Assembly: GCA_018969015.1 (NCBI GenBank)
Contig: JAGWZE010000019.1
Coordinates: 1-64,000 of the forward strand
Reading direction: 5' to 3'
DNA from: Alphaproteobacteria bacterium
GTDB taxonomy: Bacteria > Pseudomonadota > Alphaproteobacteria > Caulobacterales > Aquidulcibacteraceae
DNA: 64,000 bases
Under the pieces are notes generated by a model. It did not search any database. It saw only the letters and a program-made list of their open reading frames with translations, and was not told where the DNA came from. The position numbers and the translations under genes are program-made. Position 1 is the first letter of the stretch, and every line of letters begins with the position of its first letter. Of this stretch, positions 30,038-39,416 are shown in pieces.

Positions 30038-30343
30038 ATGACCGACATGCTGAATAGTTTTCTCGCCTATTTCGAACCCTACGCTTGGGAGGAGTTCATG
30101 AGCTCTCCCGACTTTATTGGCGATATTCTCTCTGATTTCAGCGCGCCCGCAAAGGTTCAATTGCGTGCGGACATCCTGAGTTTCTTGGCGTTGGACGACG
30201 CCGTTCTCCCTTCCACGTTCAACGCGCTGGGCGCGAGCTGGTACATCTCGGATCCATTGGCGTTGCGCGCGATTTTTCTGAACGTGATCGATCGAATAGA
30301 CGGTCGTAACGAGGACATCGCGGCGCTCACGCGCTCAGGATAG
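30038..30343 (+). CDS. Immunity protein candidate 2 (divergent)
   Basis: 101 residues, acidic and helical. LNSFLAYFEPYAWEEFMSSP, KVQLRADILSFLALDD and LGASWYISDPLALR follow the same layout as CdiI-type immunity proteins but differ clearly from candidates 1 and 3. It lies 64 bases after candidate 1, in the same direction. No toxin gene directly precedes it, so it may protect against a toxin variant no longer encoded here. Confidence 0.6.
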   Translation: MTDMLNSFLAYFEPYAWEEFMSSPDFIGDILSDFSAPAKVQLRADILSFLALDDAVLPSTFNALGASWYISDPLALRAIFLNVIDRIDGRNEDIAALTRSG

Positions 30344-30355
30344 CGGCGAAGCAAG

Positions 30356-30508
30356 ATGTCCTTGCGGGCGGCGTCCGCGGCATTAGGTCATCGCGTCGCC
30401 TCTCCCACGAACGTTGCTCGTGTCGTGATCGTTCATGCGCCATGGACGCCCGAGCGGTTCCTTGTCGTCACGGCGTTTCCATTGGACCCGAGGGAGAAAT
30501 TTCCATGA
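30356..30508 (+). pseudogene. Orphan toxin C-terminal remnant
   Basis: 50 codons starting at ATG 30356. The last 30 residues (ARVVIVHAPWTPERFLVVTA then FPLDPREKFP) match the C-terminus of the toxin at 28875-29638 nearly residue for residue, and the stop again overlaps the next immunity gene as ATGA. The N-terminal part of the RNase domain is missing, so it cannot be an active toxin. It is the tail of a displaced or deleted toxin-tip cassette. Confidence 0.75.
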
Positions 30509-30846
30509 GCGAAGAATCCGACGACGACGAGTGCGTCGTGATCGCGAGCAAAGTCGCGCGCGGACTCGACCGTCTTTCTGCGCTCATCCATCAGGATTTC
30601 GGGTACCAGTTCGGGAGTTTCGACAGCGGAGTCGCCCAAATTGTCGCTGGTTTCCACGGGGAGGAGGCGCGCGAGGCCGCGCGGGATTTGCGCGTCTTCT
30701 TGGCGCGCACTGCGGGCCTTTCGGGAGACGATCTTCTCCTGGCGGTGTTCGAGATGGGCGCAGGGTATTGGGCGAAAAATGACGACATTCGCGCCCGTCT
30801 GGAAGGAGTCGCTGCGGAACTCGAACGGCGTGCGACCCTGAAATAG
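30505..30846 (+). CDS. Immunity protein candidate 3 (paralog of candidate 1)
   Basis: 113 residues. LSALIHQDFGYQFGSFDSGV, GFHGEEAREAARDLRVFLA and GAGYWAKNDDIRARLEGVA are close to the corresponding parts of the protein at 29635, showing a tandem duplication of the tip-immunity cassette. It overlaps the orphan toxin tail by 4 bases. Confidence 0.75.
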   Translation: MSEESDDDECVVIASKVARGLDRLSALIHQDFGYQFGSFDSGVAQIVAGFHGEEAREAARDLRVFLARTAGLSGDDLLLAVFEMGAGYWAKNDDIRARLEGVAAELERRATLK

Positions 30847-30931
30847 GAACGCCGCTTCCCGATCTATGTCGTCGATCGGATCGACCAGCGCGAAGTCCCG
30901 CCGCTGTCGCGGCGACGGTAAGGCCTCGCCC

Positions 30932-32455
30932 TCACGAATACACGAATTCCGGCCCGTCCAGATCGATCGCGGGGATGTCGTCCTTTTCGCGCCAGTAGTC
31001 CTGCGTGTGGCGCCATTCCGGCTTGGGGCCGCATTTCGGCAAAAGGTGCGCGCCGCGCTGGATGTAGCCGGGATTGAAGTCCTCCTCGTCGATCCAGGGG
31101 CCGAGCGGCGCGGACGCGTCCTCCGGCGGCAGCTTGACCTCGACGGCATGGGCGCCGCGCGCGTCCATGTGCGCGAGCAGGCGGCACACGAACTTGGCGA
31201 GCAGATCGACGCGCAGCGTCCAGCTGGCGCGAAAATAGCCGAACACCCACAGATAATTCGGCAGGCCGGTGAACATCATGCCGCGATAGGTGACGGTGTC
31301 GGAGAGTTTCACCGAACGTCCGTCCACGGACAACGCGATGCCGCCATCGGCGCAGAGATTGAAGCCGGTGGCGGTGATGATGACGTCGGCCTCCAGCACC
31401 TCGCCGGATTTCAGCTGCACGCCGGATCTGGTGAAGCGCTCGATCTCGCCGGTGACGACGCTGGCCGCGCCGCTCGCGACGCCCTGGAAGAGATCGCCAT
31501 CGGGCACGAAGGCGATGCGCTGGCGCCAGGGGCGGTAGCGCGGCGTGAAATGGGTGGCGACATCGTAGCCCTCGGGCAGAAGCGCGGCGACGCCGGCCAG
31601 CAGCTCCTGCTTCACGGCCTCCGGCTCCTCGCGCGCGCGGCGCGTGAACTCGGCCTGATCGAACAGCACCTTGCGGCGCACGATCTCGTGGATCCAGGTC
31701 TCGTCGATCTCGAGTTGGCGCAGCTGCGTGGCGAGATCGTTCGCGTTGCGGCCGGGGATGAAATAGGTGGGCGAGCGCTGCAGCAGCGTGACGTGCGCGC
31801 ATGTTCCCGCGATCGCGGGAACGACGGTCGCGGCCGTGGCGCCGGAGCCGATCACCAGCACGCGCTTGCCCGTAAGGTCGAGATCGGCGGGCCAGGTCTG
31901 GGGATGCACGATGCGGCCGCCATAGGCGTCCATGCCGGGCCATTCGGGCGTGTAGCCCTGGTCGTGGGCGTAGTAGCCCTGGCACATCCACAGGAAGCCG
32001 GCGGAGAACACCTGTTCGGCGCCGTCGGCGGTGCGGGCGCGCACCGTCCAGCGCTGTTCGGCGGAGGACCACGCGGCGCTTTCGATGCGGTGGCCGTAGC
32101 GGATGTGGGCGCCCAGATCGCTCTCGTCGATCACCTCGCGCATGTAGGTGAGGATTTCCTCCGCCGTCGCGATCGGCGGGCCCACCCACGGCTTGAACTC
32201 GTAGCCGAAGGTGTAGAGATCGCTGTCGCTGCGGATGCCGGGATAGGTATGCGTCGTCCACGTCCCGCCGAACGTCTCCTTCGCCTCCAGCACGACGAAG
32301 CTTTTGTCCGGGCACTGACGTTTGAGGCGCCACGCGGCGCCGATCCCCGAAATGCCGGCGCCGACGATCAGTACGTCGACGCGCGTGGCGCCTTCGGCGC
32401 GGGGGGGCGGCTTTGGCGTCGCGCGCGGCGCGGTGGTCGTTTTCGTCCCTGCCAT
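30932..32455 (-). CDS. Flavin-dependent monooxygenase (Baeyer-Villiger/FMO type)
   Basis: 507 residues. The N-terminal FAD motif is VLIVGAGISGIGAAWRL; FGGTWTTHTYPGIRSDSD follows, and a second Rossmann motif VLVIGSGATAATVVPAI binds NADPH. It most resembles the subgroup of flavoprotein monooxygenases that includes ethionamide-activating EthA-like BVMOs. It is predicted to insert oxygen into ketones or oxidise S/N atoms. Start ATG 32455 has GAGGA upstream; 32467 is an alternative. Confidence 0.9.
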   Translation of the reverse strand: MAGTKTTTAPRATPKPPPRAEGATRVDVLIVGAGISGIGAAWRLKRQCPDKSFVVLEAKETFGGTWTTHTYPGIRSDSDLYTFGYEFKPWVGPPIATAEEILTYMREVIDESDLGAHIRYGHRIESAAWSSAEQRWTVRARTADGAEQVFSAGFLWMCQGYYAHDQGYTPEWPGMDAYGGRIVHPQTWPADLDLTGKRVLVIGSGATAATVVPAIAGTCAHVTLLQRSPTYFIPGRNANDLATQLRQLEIDETWIHEIVRRKVLFDQAEFTRRAREEPEAVKQELLAGVAALLPEGYDVATHFTPRYRPWRQRIAFVPDGDLFQGVASGAASVVTGEIERFTRSGVQLKSGEVLEADVIITATGFNLCADGGIALSVDGRSVKLSDTVTYRGMMFTGLPNYLWVFGYFRASWTLRVDLLAKFVCRLLAHMDARGAHAVEVKLPPEDASAPLGPWIDEEDFNPGYIQRGAHLLPKCGPKPEWRHTQDYWREKDDIPAIDLDGPEFVYS

Positions 32456-32595
32456 GGTGGTCCTCATCTCGTGCGGGAGACACGCAAGCGCGGCGAGCAT
32501 GCGCCGATTGTGGCGTGCGCGCACGGTGCAATTCGCCACGGCGCGTGCGGCTTTGGTCGAACCGCGGGCGCCGTTAGGGCGCCTCCGAACGCGTC

Positions 32596-33282
32596 TCACC
32601 AGGGGATCGGTTTGCCGTCGTAATTGAAGAACTTGCCGCTGTCGGCGGGGCCCGCGCCGTCGAAGATGGCCTGCTGTCCGGCCACGCACGCGTCGACGTC
32701 GACGGGCGCGTTGGCGCCGCCCATGCGCGTGCGCACCCAGCCGGGATGCAGCGCCAGCACCGTGACGCCGCGGGCGCGCAGATCCGTGGCCAGCGCCTTC
32801 GTGATCATGTTGAGCGCGGCTTTCGAGGCGCGGTAGGCGTAGGCGCCGCCGCTGGCGTCGGCGATCGAGCCGAGCTGGCTGGACTGGTTGGCGATCAGGC
32901 GGCGCGACGAGGCGGCGACGTTTTCGGCCAGCGCCTGTGCGACGAGCAGCGGCGCGAGCGTGTTCACCGCCATGACGTCCATGAAGGTGGTGGCGTCGAT
33001 CGCGCCGAAGCCGTGGCGATCGCCGAGGCCGGCATTGTTCAACAAAAGATCGATCGGCTGATCGCCGAGCGCCTGCTTCAGACCCGCGGGGCCCTGCGGA
33101 TCGCGCGCGTCGAACCGCAGGATCGTAAGGCGGTCCGGATGGGCGCGCCCGAGCGCCTCGAGATCGCCCGCCTCCGAGGGCAGACGCGCGGTGGCGAAGA
33201 CCCGCACGTCGCGGGCCAGGAAGCGCCGCGTGTGCGCAAGCCCGATGCCGCGATTGGCGCCGGTGATGAGGACCGTTCGCAT
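32596..33282 (-). CDS. Short-chain dehydrogenase/reductase
   Basis: 228 residues. The cofactor motif is TGANRGIGLAHTRRF; LLNNAG and the catalytic Ser (NQSSQLGS) and YRASKAALN are in place, so this is a classical SDR. The C-terminal FNYDGKPIPW is usual for its group. It precedes the flavin monooxygenase in the same direction with a 140-base gap, so a shared pathway (alcohol to ketone to ester) is conceivable but not shown. Confidence 0.93.
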   Translation of the reverse strand: MRTVLITGANRGIGLAHTRRFLARDVRVFATARLPSEAGDLEALGRAHPDRLTILRFDARDPQGPAGLKQALGDQPIDLLLNNAGLGDRHGFGAIDATTFMDVMAVNTLAPLLVAQALAENVAASSRRLIANQSSQLGSIADASGGAYAYRASKAALNMITKALATDLRARGVTVLALHPGWVRTRMGGANAPVDVDACVAGQQAIFDGAGPADSGKFFNYDGKPIPW

Positions 33283-33335
33283 TTCCGCCTCCTTTGCGTC
33301 ATCGCCCCGCCGCCGCCCGCGCCGAAGCTTCGTTC

Positions 33336-33956
33336 ATGCGCCGCCGTGACGCCCTGCTGTTCGCCTTCGCCGCCGCGATCCCCGCCCGCGCGCTTGCGCA
33401 GCAGCCGGCCGCGCCGCCGCGGCCCGCCCCGCAGCTTCCCTTCGCGCTCGCCGTGGCGCAAGGCGCCGAGGCGCGCACGCTCAAGCCGGAGATCTACGAT
33501 CCCGCCTACCGCGTCATCGGCTACCCGATGGGCGACGTGCCGGACGATCGCGGCGTGTGCGCGGACGTCGTGGTCCGCGCCTTTCGGAACGCCGGGATCG
33601 ATCTGCAGGTCCTGGTGCACGAGGACATGCGGCGCGCCTTCGCCGCCTATCCGCAGGCGTGGGGACTGAAGCGGCCGGACCGCAACATCGATCACCGCCG
33701 CGTGCTCAATCTCGAACGCTTCTTCACCCGCCGCGGCGCGCGGCTGCCGCTGTCGACGGCGCAGGCCGATTTTCTCGCTGGCGACGTGGTGTCGTGGCGG
33801 CTGACGGGCTCGGGCCTGCCGCACATCGGCGTCGTCTCGACGCGCACGACCGCAAGCGGGCGACCGCTCATCGTGCACAATATCAGTGCGGGATCGCAAC
33901 TCGAGGACGTGCTGTTCGCCTGGCCGATGGCCGGGCGGTTCCGGTGGGTGGGGTAG
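33336..33956 (+). CDS. DUF1287 family secreted protein
   Basis: 206 residues. The N-terminal MRRRDALLFAFAAAIPARAL A-type signal has a twin-arginine character. The mature domain has YDPAYRVIGYPMGDVPDDRGVCAD, DLQVLVHEDM and DVVSWRL...PHIGVVS, recognised as DUF1287 (YijF-like), a NlpC/P60-related fold with Cys, His and Asp candidates. Periplasmic enzyme of unknown substrate. Confidence 0.85.
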   Translation: MRRRDALLFAFAAAIPARALAQQPAAPPRPAPQLPFALAVAQGAEARTLKPEIYDPAYRVIGYPMGDVPDDRGVCADVVVRAFRNAGIDLQVLVHEDMRRAFAAYPQAWGLKRPDRNIDHRRVLNLERFFTRRGARLPLSTAQADFLAGDVVSWRLTGSGLPHIGVVSTRTTASGRPLIVHNISAGSQLEDVLFAWPMAGRFRWVG

Positions 33957-33979
33957 GCGCGCGCGGCCGTTCCTGATCC

Positions 33980-34072
33980 GTCATCCTCGGTGCGCCGAAG
34001 GCGCGCCGGGGATCCAGAGGCAGCAGCTCCGTCGCTGGATCCCGACCACGCTGCGCGTGGTCGAGGATGACG
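33980..34072. repeat. Dispersed palindromic repeat R1, copy 3
   Basis: 93-bp unit GTCATCCTCG ... CGAGGATGAC with internal GGATCC boxes, between the convergent DUF1287 and purH genes. Confidence 0.88.
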
Positions 34073-34089
34073 CCTCTGAGCGGCGTGTC

Positions 34090-34136
34090 TGATCTCCTGG
34101 ATCCCGTCGCGCCTTCGGCGCGCCGTGGATGACGGC
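34090..34136. repeat. Partial R1 repeat
   Basis: A half unit (CTGGATCCCGTCGCGCC ... GTGGATGACG) immediately after copy 3, corresponding to the right half of R1 only. Confidence 0.65.
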
Positions 34137-34184
34137 GCGACTGGACCCTTGGCAGCGATGCCGCGGCGGTGGCGCGGCGCGCCG

Positions 34185-35774
34185 TCAGTGCCGGAAGTGG
34201 CGCATCCCGGTGAACGCCATCGCGAGGCCGGCCGCGTCGGCGGCGGCGATCACCTCGTCGTCGCGGATCGAGCCGCCGGGCTGGATGATCGCCGTGGCGC
34301 CGGCTTCGGCGGCCTGGATCAGGCCATCCGCGAACGGAAAGAACGCATCGGAGGCGCAGGCCGAACCGACAGTGAGGGATTGCGGCAGCTTCGCCATCTC
34401 GGCGCTTTCGCGCGCGCGCACAGCGGCGATCCGTGCGCTGTCGCGGCGGTTCATCTGGCCGGCGCCGATGCCGGCGGTCTGGCCGTCCTTGGCGTAGACG
34501 ATCGCGTTCGACTTCACGTGCTTGCACACGGTGAAAGCGAACAGCATGTCCGCGATTTCGGCGGGTGTCGGCGCGCGCCTGGTGACGATCTTGAGATCGT
34601 CCGGCCCGATCTTGCCGATGTCGCGGTTCTGCACGAGGAAGCCGCCGGCGACGGTCTTCACGCCGAGGCCGGGCTGGCGCACGTCGGGCAGGCCGCCGGC
34701 CAGCAGGAGGCGCAGGTTCTTCTTCTTCGCGAAGACGGCGATCGCGTCCTCGTCCGCATCCGGCGCGATCACGACTTCGGTGAAGATCTCCGCGATCGCC
34801 TCGGCGGCCGCGCGATCGAGCTTGCGGTTGACGGCGACGATGCCGCCGAACGCCGACACCGGATCGCAGGCCAGCGCCTTGGCGTACGCCGCCTTCAGGT
34901 CCGCGCCGACGGCGACGCCGCAGGGATTGGCGTGCTTGATGATGGCCACCGCCGCGGACGCGGCCGGATCGAACTCCGCGACGAGTTCGTAGGCGGCGTC
35001 GGTGTCGTTGATGTTGTTGTAGGAGAGCTCCTTGCCCTGCACCTGGCGCGCGGTGGCGACGCCGGGGCGCTGCTCGGCGGTGACGTAGAACGCGGCATGC
35101 TGGTGCGGGTTCTCGCCATAGCGCAGGCCTTGCCGGAGGCGCCCGCCGAGCGCGCGCCATGTCGGCGTCTCGACGCCGATCGCATCGGCGAACCAGGTCG
35201 AGATCGCGGCGTCGTAGGCGGCCGTGCGCGCGAACGCCTTCGCCGCGAGCTTCTTGCGCAGCGCGAGCGTCGTGCCACCCTTTTCCGCGATTTCCGCGAG
35301 GGATTGGGCCACATCGTCCGCGTCCGTACAAACCGCGACCCAGCCGTAGTTCTTTGACGCCGCGCGGATCATGGCGGGGCCGCCGATGTCGATGTTCTCG
35401 ATGCAGTCGTCGAAAGCGGCGCCGCGCGCGACGGTGGCCTCGAAGGGGTAGAGATTGACGTAGAGCAGATCGATCGCGCCGATGCCGTGCGCTTCCATCG
35501 CGGCCACGTGCTCGGGCGCGTCGCGCAGCGCGAGCAGGCCGCCATGCACCATCGGGTGCAGCGTCTTCACGCGGCCGTCCATCATCTCGGGGAAGCCGGT
35601 CAGGTCGCTGACGTCGCGCACGGCGAGACCCGCCGCGGCGATCGCGGCGCGGGTGCCGCCAGTGGAGATCAGCTCCGCGCCCGCTCCGGCCAGGGCGCGC
35701 GCGTGGTCGAGAAGGCCCGTCTTGTCGGATACGGAAATGAGGGCCCGGCGGACCGGGACGAGATCGACGGACAT
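34185..35774 (-). CDS. purH: Bifunctional AICAR transformylase/IMP cyclohydrolase PurH
   Basis: 529 residues carrying the last two steps of de novo IMP synthesis. The N-terminal MGS-like cyclohydrolase has [20 protein letters not shown] and GRVKTLHP; the C-terminal transformylase has [19 protein letters not shown] and the usual terminal GMRHFRH. Length and order are standard. No purine genes are adjacent. Confidence 0.97.
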   Translation of the reverse strand: MSVDLVPVRRALISVSDKTGLLDHARALAGAGAELISTGGTRAAIAAAGLAVRDVSDLTGFPEMMDGRVKTLHPMVHGGLLALRDAPEHVAAMEAHGIGAIDLLYVNLYPFEATVARGAAFDDCIENIDIGGPAMIRAASKNYGWVAVCTDADDVAQSLAEIAEKGGTTLALRKKLAAKAFARTAAYDAAISTWFADAIGVETPTWRALGGRLRQGLRYGENPHQHAAFYVTAEQRPGVATARQVQGKELSYNNINDTDAAYELVAEFDPAASAAVAIIKHANPCGVAVGADLKAAYAKALACDPVSAFGGIVAVNRKLDRAAAEAIAEIFTEVVIAPDADEDAIAVFAKKKNLRLLLAGGLPDVRQPGLGVKTVAGGFLVQNRDIGKIGPDDLKIVTRRAPTPAEIADMLFAFTVCKHVKSNAIVYAKDGQTAGIGAGQMNRRDSARIAAVRARESAEMAKLPQSLTVGSACASDAFFPFADGLIQAAEAGATAIIQPGGSIRDDEVIAAADAAGLAMAFTGMRHFRH

Positions 35775-35826
35775 GAGGCCTTCCAGGGTGAGAACGCCGG
35801 AGGCCTAGGCCGCTATGGGGAGTCGA

Positions 35827-36093
35827 TCAAGCGCGCCGCGGCGGCGCGCCGGGCGAGGGGGCCGCGGTGTGGTCGGGCGCCGTCGGGGCCCGGTCGTTGG
35901 CGTTGGCGGGCTGGATGTGGGGCGGCGGCATCGGCGCCTCGACCTCGAGGAGCGCCGGGGCGGTCTCGGTCCGCGCGAGGGCCGGATTGGCCCAGGCGGA
36001 GAGCGCGGCGCAGGCCGTCAGGGCGGTCAACGGGCGCAGGCCGGCGAAACTGGCCGACATGCGGACGGTGAGGGGCTTGGCGTTCCGCGACAT
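35827..36093 (-). CDS. Small putative secreted protein upstream of purH
   Basis: 88 residues from ATG 36093 (alternative ATG 36060). A signal-peptide-like stretch (LRPLTALTACAALSAWANPA, cleavage near LARTE) is followed by a Pro/Ala-rich tail. It occupies the gap between purH and the AI-2E transporter gene. No family recognised; coding status rests on the signal sequence. Confidence 0.45.
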   Translation of the reverse strand: MSRNAKPLTVRMSASFAGLRPLTALTACAALSAWANPALARTETAPALLEVEAPMPPPHIQPANANDRAPTAPDHTAAPSPGAPPRRA

Positions 36094-36229
36094 TCCGACG
36101 CTCCGACGACTTTCTGTTCCGGGCCGGACCGAGCTAACCGCTCGGGCGTTAACGCAGACCTTCTCGCCGGGCGCGCTAGAACAGGATGTGCGGGGCCGGC
36201 GTGGTGGACCGGCCCGGAGGGAGAGTGCC

Positions 36230-37279
36230 GTGGATCGCGCCAGCAAAGCCGCCCTGATGATCATCGCGACCGCGGTCGTGGCGACGGGGCTCTATTTCGG
36301 CCGCAACGTGCTGACCCAGTTCGCCCTGGCCGCCCTGTTGTGGCTCGGCGTCGGCGGCATCGCCAGCTGGCTCGAGCGCAAGGCGCGCTTGGACCGGCGC
36401 CTCGGACTGGTGGCCGGCGGCCTGCTGGTGGCGGGCCTGACGGGCGTGGCGATCTGGCTCTTCGTCACCAACGTGACCGCGATGGGCGCGCAATGGGACG
36501 CGTATCAGACGCGCCTCGACGCCCTGATCGCCGACGCCTACCGCATGGCCGAGATTTCGGCCCCGCCGCCCACCGCCCGCCAACTGGCAGAGCGCTTCAG
36601 CATCGACCACTGGCTCGGCGAGGCTGCACTGGGCGCGCAAAGCGCGCTCGGCGATGTGGTGTTCATCCTGCTCTATCTGGCGTTCATTTTCGCGGCCGCG
36701 AGCTCGTTCCCGGCCAAACTCGATGCGATCTTTCCCGATCCGGAACGCCGGCGCAGCGCGCAGGACGTACTTACGCGGATGCGGCGCTCGATGGAGACTT
36801 ATCTCTGGGTCCAGACGATCATCAGTTTGATTATCAGCGTCTTGACCTATGTGACGCTCCTTCTGATCGGACTCGAGAATGCCTTGTTCTGGAGTTTCCT
36901 GATCTTCTTCCTGAATTTCATTCCGACCATCGGCTCGATCATTGCGACGATCCTTCCGACGGTTTTTGCGCTGGTCCAGTTTCCCGATCTCGGGTCCGTG
37001 GCGCTGGTCGCGTTCGGCGTCGGCTTTTGGCAATTCTTCATCGGCAACATCGTGCAGCCCCGGATGATGGGCGACAGCCTGAATCTCAGCGCGCTGGTCG
37101 TCCTTGCGTCACTGGCGGTCTGGGGCGCGCTGTGGGGCATCGCCGGCGCGTTCCTTTCGGCCCCGCTGACGGTCATGGCCATGATCGCGTTGGCGCAATT
37201 CCGGTCGACGCGCTGGTTAGCTATTCTTTTGTCGGCGGACGCCGAGCCGGAAAAGACGGGCGCTCCAAAAGCGAAGTGA
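36230..37279 (+). CDS. AI-2E family transporter (PF01594)
   Basis: 349-residue inner-membrane protein with about eight helices. FFLNFIPTIGSIIATILPT and NIVQPRMMGDSLNLSALVVL are the family's conserved C-terminal segments. Family members include TqsA-like and Na+/H+ antiporter-like exporters; the substrate cannot be assigned. GTG 36230 is set by GGAGGGAG just upstream. It ends before a clear terminator. Confidence 0.92.
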   Translation: MDRASKAALMIIATAVVATGLYFGRNVLTQFALAALLWLGVGGIASWLERKARLDRRLGLVAGGLLVAGLTGVAIWLFVTNVTAMGAQWDAYQTRLDALIADAYRMAEISAPPPTARQLAERFSIDHWLGEAALGAQSALGDVVFILLYLAFIFAAASSFPAKLDAIFPDPERRRSAQDVLTRMRRSMETYLWVQTIISLIISVLTYVTLLLIGLENALFWSFLIFFLNFIPTIGSIIATILPTVFALVQFPDLGSVALVAFGVGFWQFFIGNIVQPRMMGDSLNLSALVVLASLAVWGALWGIAGAFLSAPLTVMAMIALAQFRSTRWLAILLSADAEPEKTGAPKAK

Positions 37280-37355
37280 AACAGACGGATTGCAGCGTCG
37301 TGCGGACGGTTGTAACAGTTTGGTGACGCTCGGAAGACGAGCATGATGGAGCAGT

Positions 37356-37391
37356 GGTGCGACCAACAGTGACTTGCGTCGCACCGTTTTT
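37356..37391 (+). terminator. Rho-independent terminator after the AI-2E gene
   Basis: GGTGCGAC (37356-37363) pairs with GTCGCACC (37378-37385), with a 14-base loop, followed by TTTTT at 37387-37391. It lies 77 bases past the stop codon. Confidence 0.88.
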
Positions 37392-37560
37392 GCTTCATGA
37401 TCTTCGCGGGATTAGCGGGGGCGCTGCAAGATTCGCATCGCCTTTCGCTTTCAGAGGCAGGCCTTGCGTGCGTCCCCCACCCAGCCTGCGAGCGGGGCCT
37501 GTAGGAACCCCTAGTCGGGAAACCGGCTAGGGGTTCTGCCTTTCAGAGGCGATACATTTA
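37392..37560 (+). ncRNA. Candidate small RNA with GAAA-tetraloop hairpin
   Basis: A 14-bp stem (37505-37518 with 37523-37536, one G-T wobble) is closed by a GAAA tetraloop, an unusually stable fold, followed by TGCCTTT. An 11-base direct repeat CTTTCAGAGGC occurs before it (about 37448) and after it (about 37540). No reading frame is convincing, and the preceding gene already has its own terminator, so an independent transcript is plausible. Family not recognised; strand assumed from the trailing T residues. Confidence 0.35.
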
Positions 37561-37804
37561 GCTCTGCTCAACCACGCGTTGTTTTTGTTCAGTCGCACGC
37601 GCCTTGCGCCGCGCCCCACGAAATCGCCTGTTGGCGCCGCGATCCGTCCGGCGCCGAAGCAAAGAGTTTGGGGCCTCGAGCGGCCTGCCGCCAACGGCGC
37701 CGCCGACTGGCGAGGTCGCCAGCGCCGCGATATGACGAACACGACAGAGACACGCCCGTCGCACGTGTGCGCAGGCCATGTCGGGCGCAGAGGGGCAGAT
37801 CGCA

Positions 37805-38464
37805 ATGGACCAGGCCAATCTCATTTGGATCGCGCCGGCGGTGCTCGGGCTGCTCGGCGCCCTGCTGGTGATCGGCGGCGTCGTGCGGCTGTTCAAATCG
37901 CCCCTCGGCGGGGTCGTGCGCGCGGTGAGCGGCTCGGCGCTGCTCGGCGCGGGGGCGGCGGTCGGCCTTCTGGGGCTCAACATCCAGACCTATCAGCGCC
38001 TGTCCTACGAACAGCCCGTGGCGGAGATTACGCTACGTCAAACCGGGCCGCAGGCCTACATCGCGACGGTGCGCCAGGCCGACCTGTCGGCGAAGGAGTA
38101 CGAGATCCTCGGCGACCAGTGGCAGCTCGACGCGCGCGTGCTGAAGTGGAAGCCGTGGGCCAATGTCGTCGGTCTCGACGCCAGCTACCGGCTCGAGCGC
38201 CTGTCCGGCCGCTATGCCGACGTCGCGGCGGAGCGCACGGCGCCGCGCAGCGTGCATCAGCTGGCGGCCAATCCCGGCCTGGACCTTTGGGCGCTGGCTC
38301 AGGAGTACGGCAAGACGGTGCCGGTGGTGGACACGCTCTATGGCAGCGGCGCCTACATGCCGATGGCCGACGGCGCGAGCTACCAGGTGACGATGAGCCA
38401 GTCCGGCCTCGTCGCGCGGCCCTCCAATACGCAAGCACAGCAGGCCGTCGCGACCTGGAAGTGA
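37805..38464 (+). CDS. Conserved membrane-anchored protein (often labelled cation/multidrug efflux pump)
   Basis: 219 residues. Two N-terminal hydrophobic segments (about 8-30 and 42-62) lead to a beta-rich extracytoplasmic domain with AEITLRQTGPQAYIATV and SAKEYEILGDQWQLDARVLKWKPW. I recall this type of alphaproteobacterial protein being annotated as an efflux pump, but nothing in it resembles a transporter. ATG 37805 is chosen; an upstream start at 37778 adds nine polar residues. Convergent with the cyclophilin gene. Confidence 0.75.
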   Translation: MDQANLIWIAPAVLGLLGALLVIGGVVRLFKSPLGGVVRAVSGSALLGAGAAVGLLGLNIQTYQRLSYEQPVAEITLRQTGPQAYIATVRQADLSAKEYEILGDQWQLDARVLKWKPWANVVGLDASYRLERLSGRYADVAAERTAPRSVHQLAANPGLDLWALAQEYGKTVPVVDTLYGSGAYMPMADGASYQVTMSQSGLVARPSNTQAQQAVATWK

Positions 38465-38483
38465 CGGGCGGCGCGCCGCGCCT

Positions 38484-39416
38484 CTAGGGTTTCGGCGGCG
38501 CGCGCACCGGGATCGGCACGTTGCACAGATCGATGTAGCCCGCCGGGCGGACGTACCATTCGTCGCGCCGGTTGCGCCGCGCTTCGACGAGGGCGGTGAA
38601 GGTGGCCGTGTCCGTGCGCAGCACCTCGATCGGCGTGCGCTCGCTCTGCGGCAGGTCGGCGGCGAGGCGGACGCGGACGATCGGCGTGCGCTGATCCGGC
38701 GTTTCGTAGAAGCCGAGCGGGCCCGTGCCGCGCGGCAGCGTGGTCAGGAGCGACATGCCCTGCAGCACGCGGCCGACGATCGTGACGTTGTGATCGAGGT
38801 TGCGCGGGGCATGGCCGATCACCGCGTAGAGCTCCGTGCCGGCGCCGCTGTCGGGCGCGGTGTCGCGGCCGACGCCGACGGCGCCAGGGCAGTGGGCGAG
38901 CCACACGTCTTTGCGGTCCCGGCCGGCGGGAAAGCCCTGCACGAACCCGACTTCGCGGGCGTAGCCGTCCTTGTCGGGCAGGCGCGTGAACGCGGGCGCG
39001 CCGGCGCGCGGGCGCTGGAATTCGGCGGGGATGGTGGACGCGGCGGCGCCGAGCGGGCGCTTGGCGTCGTCCGGCGCGGGATCGCCCCACTGGACGACGT
39101 AGTTCTCCTGCACGCGCAGGATCGCGAGACCGTCGAAATAGTTGGCGCGCACGAGCGTCTTGATGTTGCCGATCGTCTTCGGCGCCATCTCGGGCGCAAG
39201 TTCGATCACCACGCGTCCGGCCGCGAGGTCGAGATACATGAGGTTTGCGGGATCGGGCGTGCGCCAGTCCGACGGGGCGGAGGCCGCGAGGATGTCGGCC
39301 ATCGTGAGCGGCTTCGCCGGAGGCGGCGCCGCGCGCGCGGGCGCCGTAACGGCAAGGCCCGCCAACGCCAGCGCCACGAGGGCGCCGGCGCCAAGACGAC
39401 GATCGCGGCGCGTCAC
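38484..39416 (-). CDS. Cyclophilin-type peptidyl-prolyl isomerase, exported
   Basis: 310 residues with a signal peptide ([18 protein letters not shown]). Cyclophilin-like core: [41 protein letters not shown] and [16 protein letters not shown]. Several canonical active-site residues (the F-x-R-x-I segment) are altered to LAILRV, so activity is plausible but unproven. GTG 39416 overlaps the stop of the old yellow enzyme gene (GTGA). Last gene of a four-gene coupled operon. Confidence 0.85.
   Translation of the reverse strand: MTRRDRRLGAGALVALALAGLAVTAPARAAPPPAKPLTMADILAASAPSDWRTPDPANLMYLDLAAGRVVIELAPEMAPKTIGNIKTLVRANYFDGLAILRVQENYVVQWGDPAPDDAKRPLGAAASTIPAEFQRPRAGAPAFTRLPDKDGYAREVGFVQGFPAGRDRKDVWLAHCPGAVGVGRDTAPDSGAGTELYAVIGHAPRNLDHNVTIVGRVLQGMSLLTTLPRGTGPLGFYETPDQRTPIVRVRLAADLPQSERTPIEVLRTDTATFTALVEARRNRRDEWYVRPAGYIDLCNVPIPVRAPPKP

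Noticed and set aside
35867-36229. N-terminal extension of the AI-2E transporter
   Set aside because: The extension is Arg/Ala-rich and antisense to a possible signal-peptide gene; GTG 36230 with GGAGGGAG directly upstream gives the normal membrane start.
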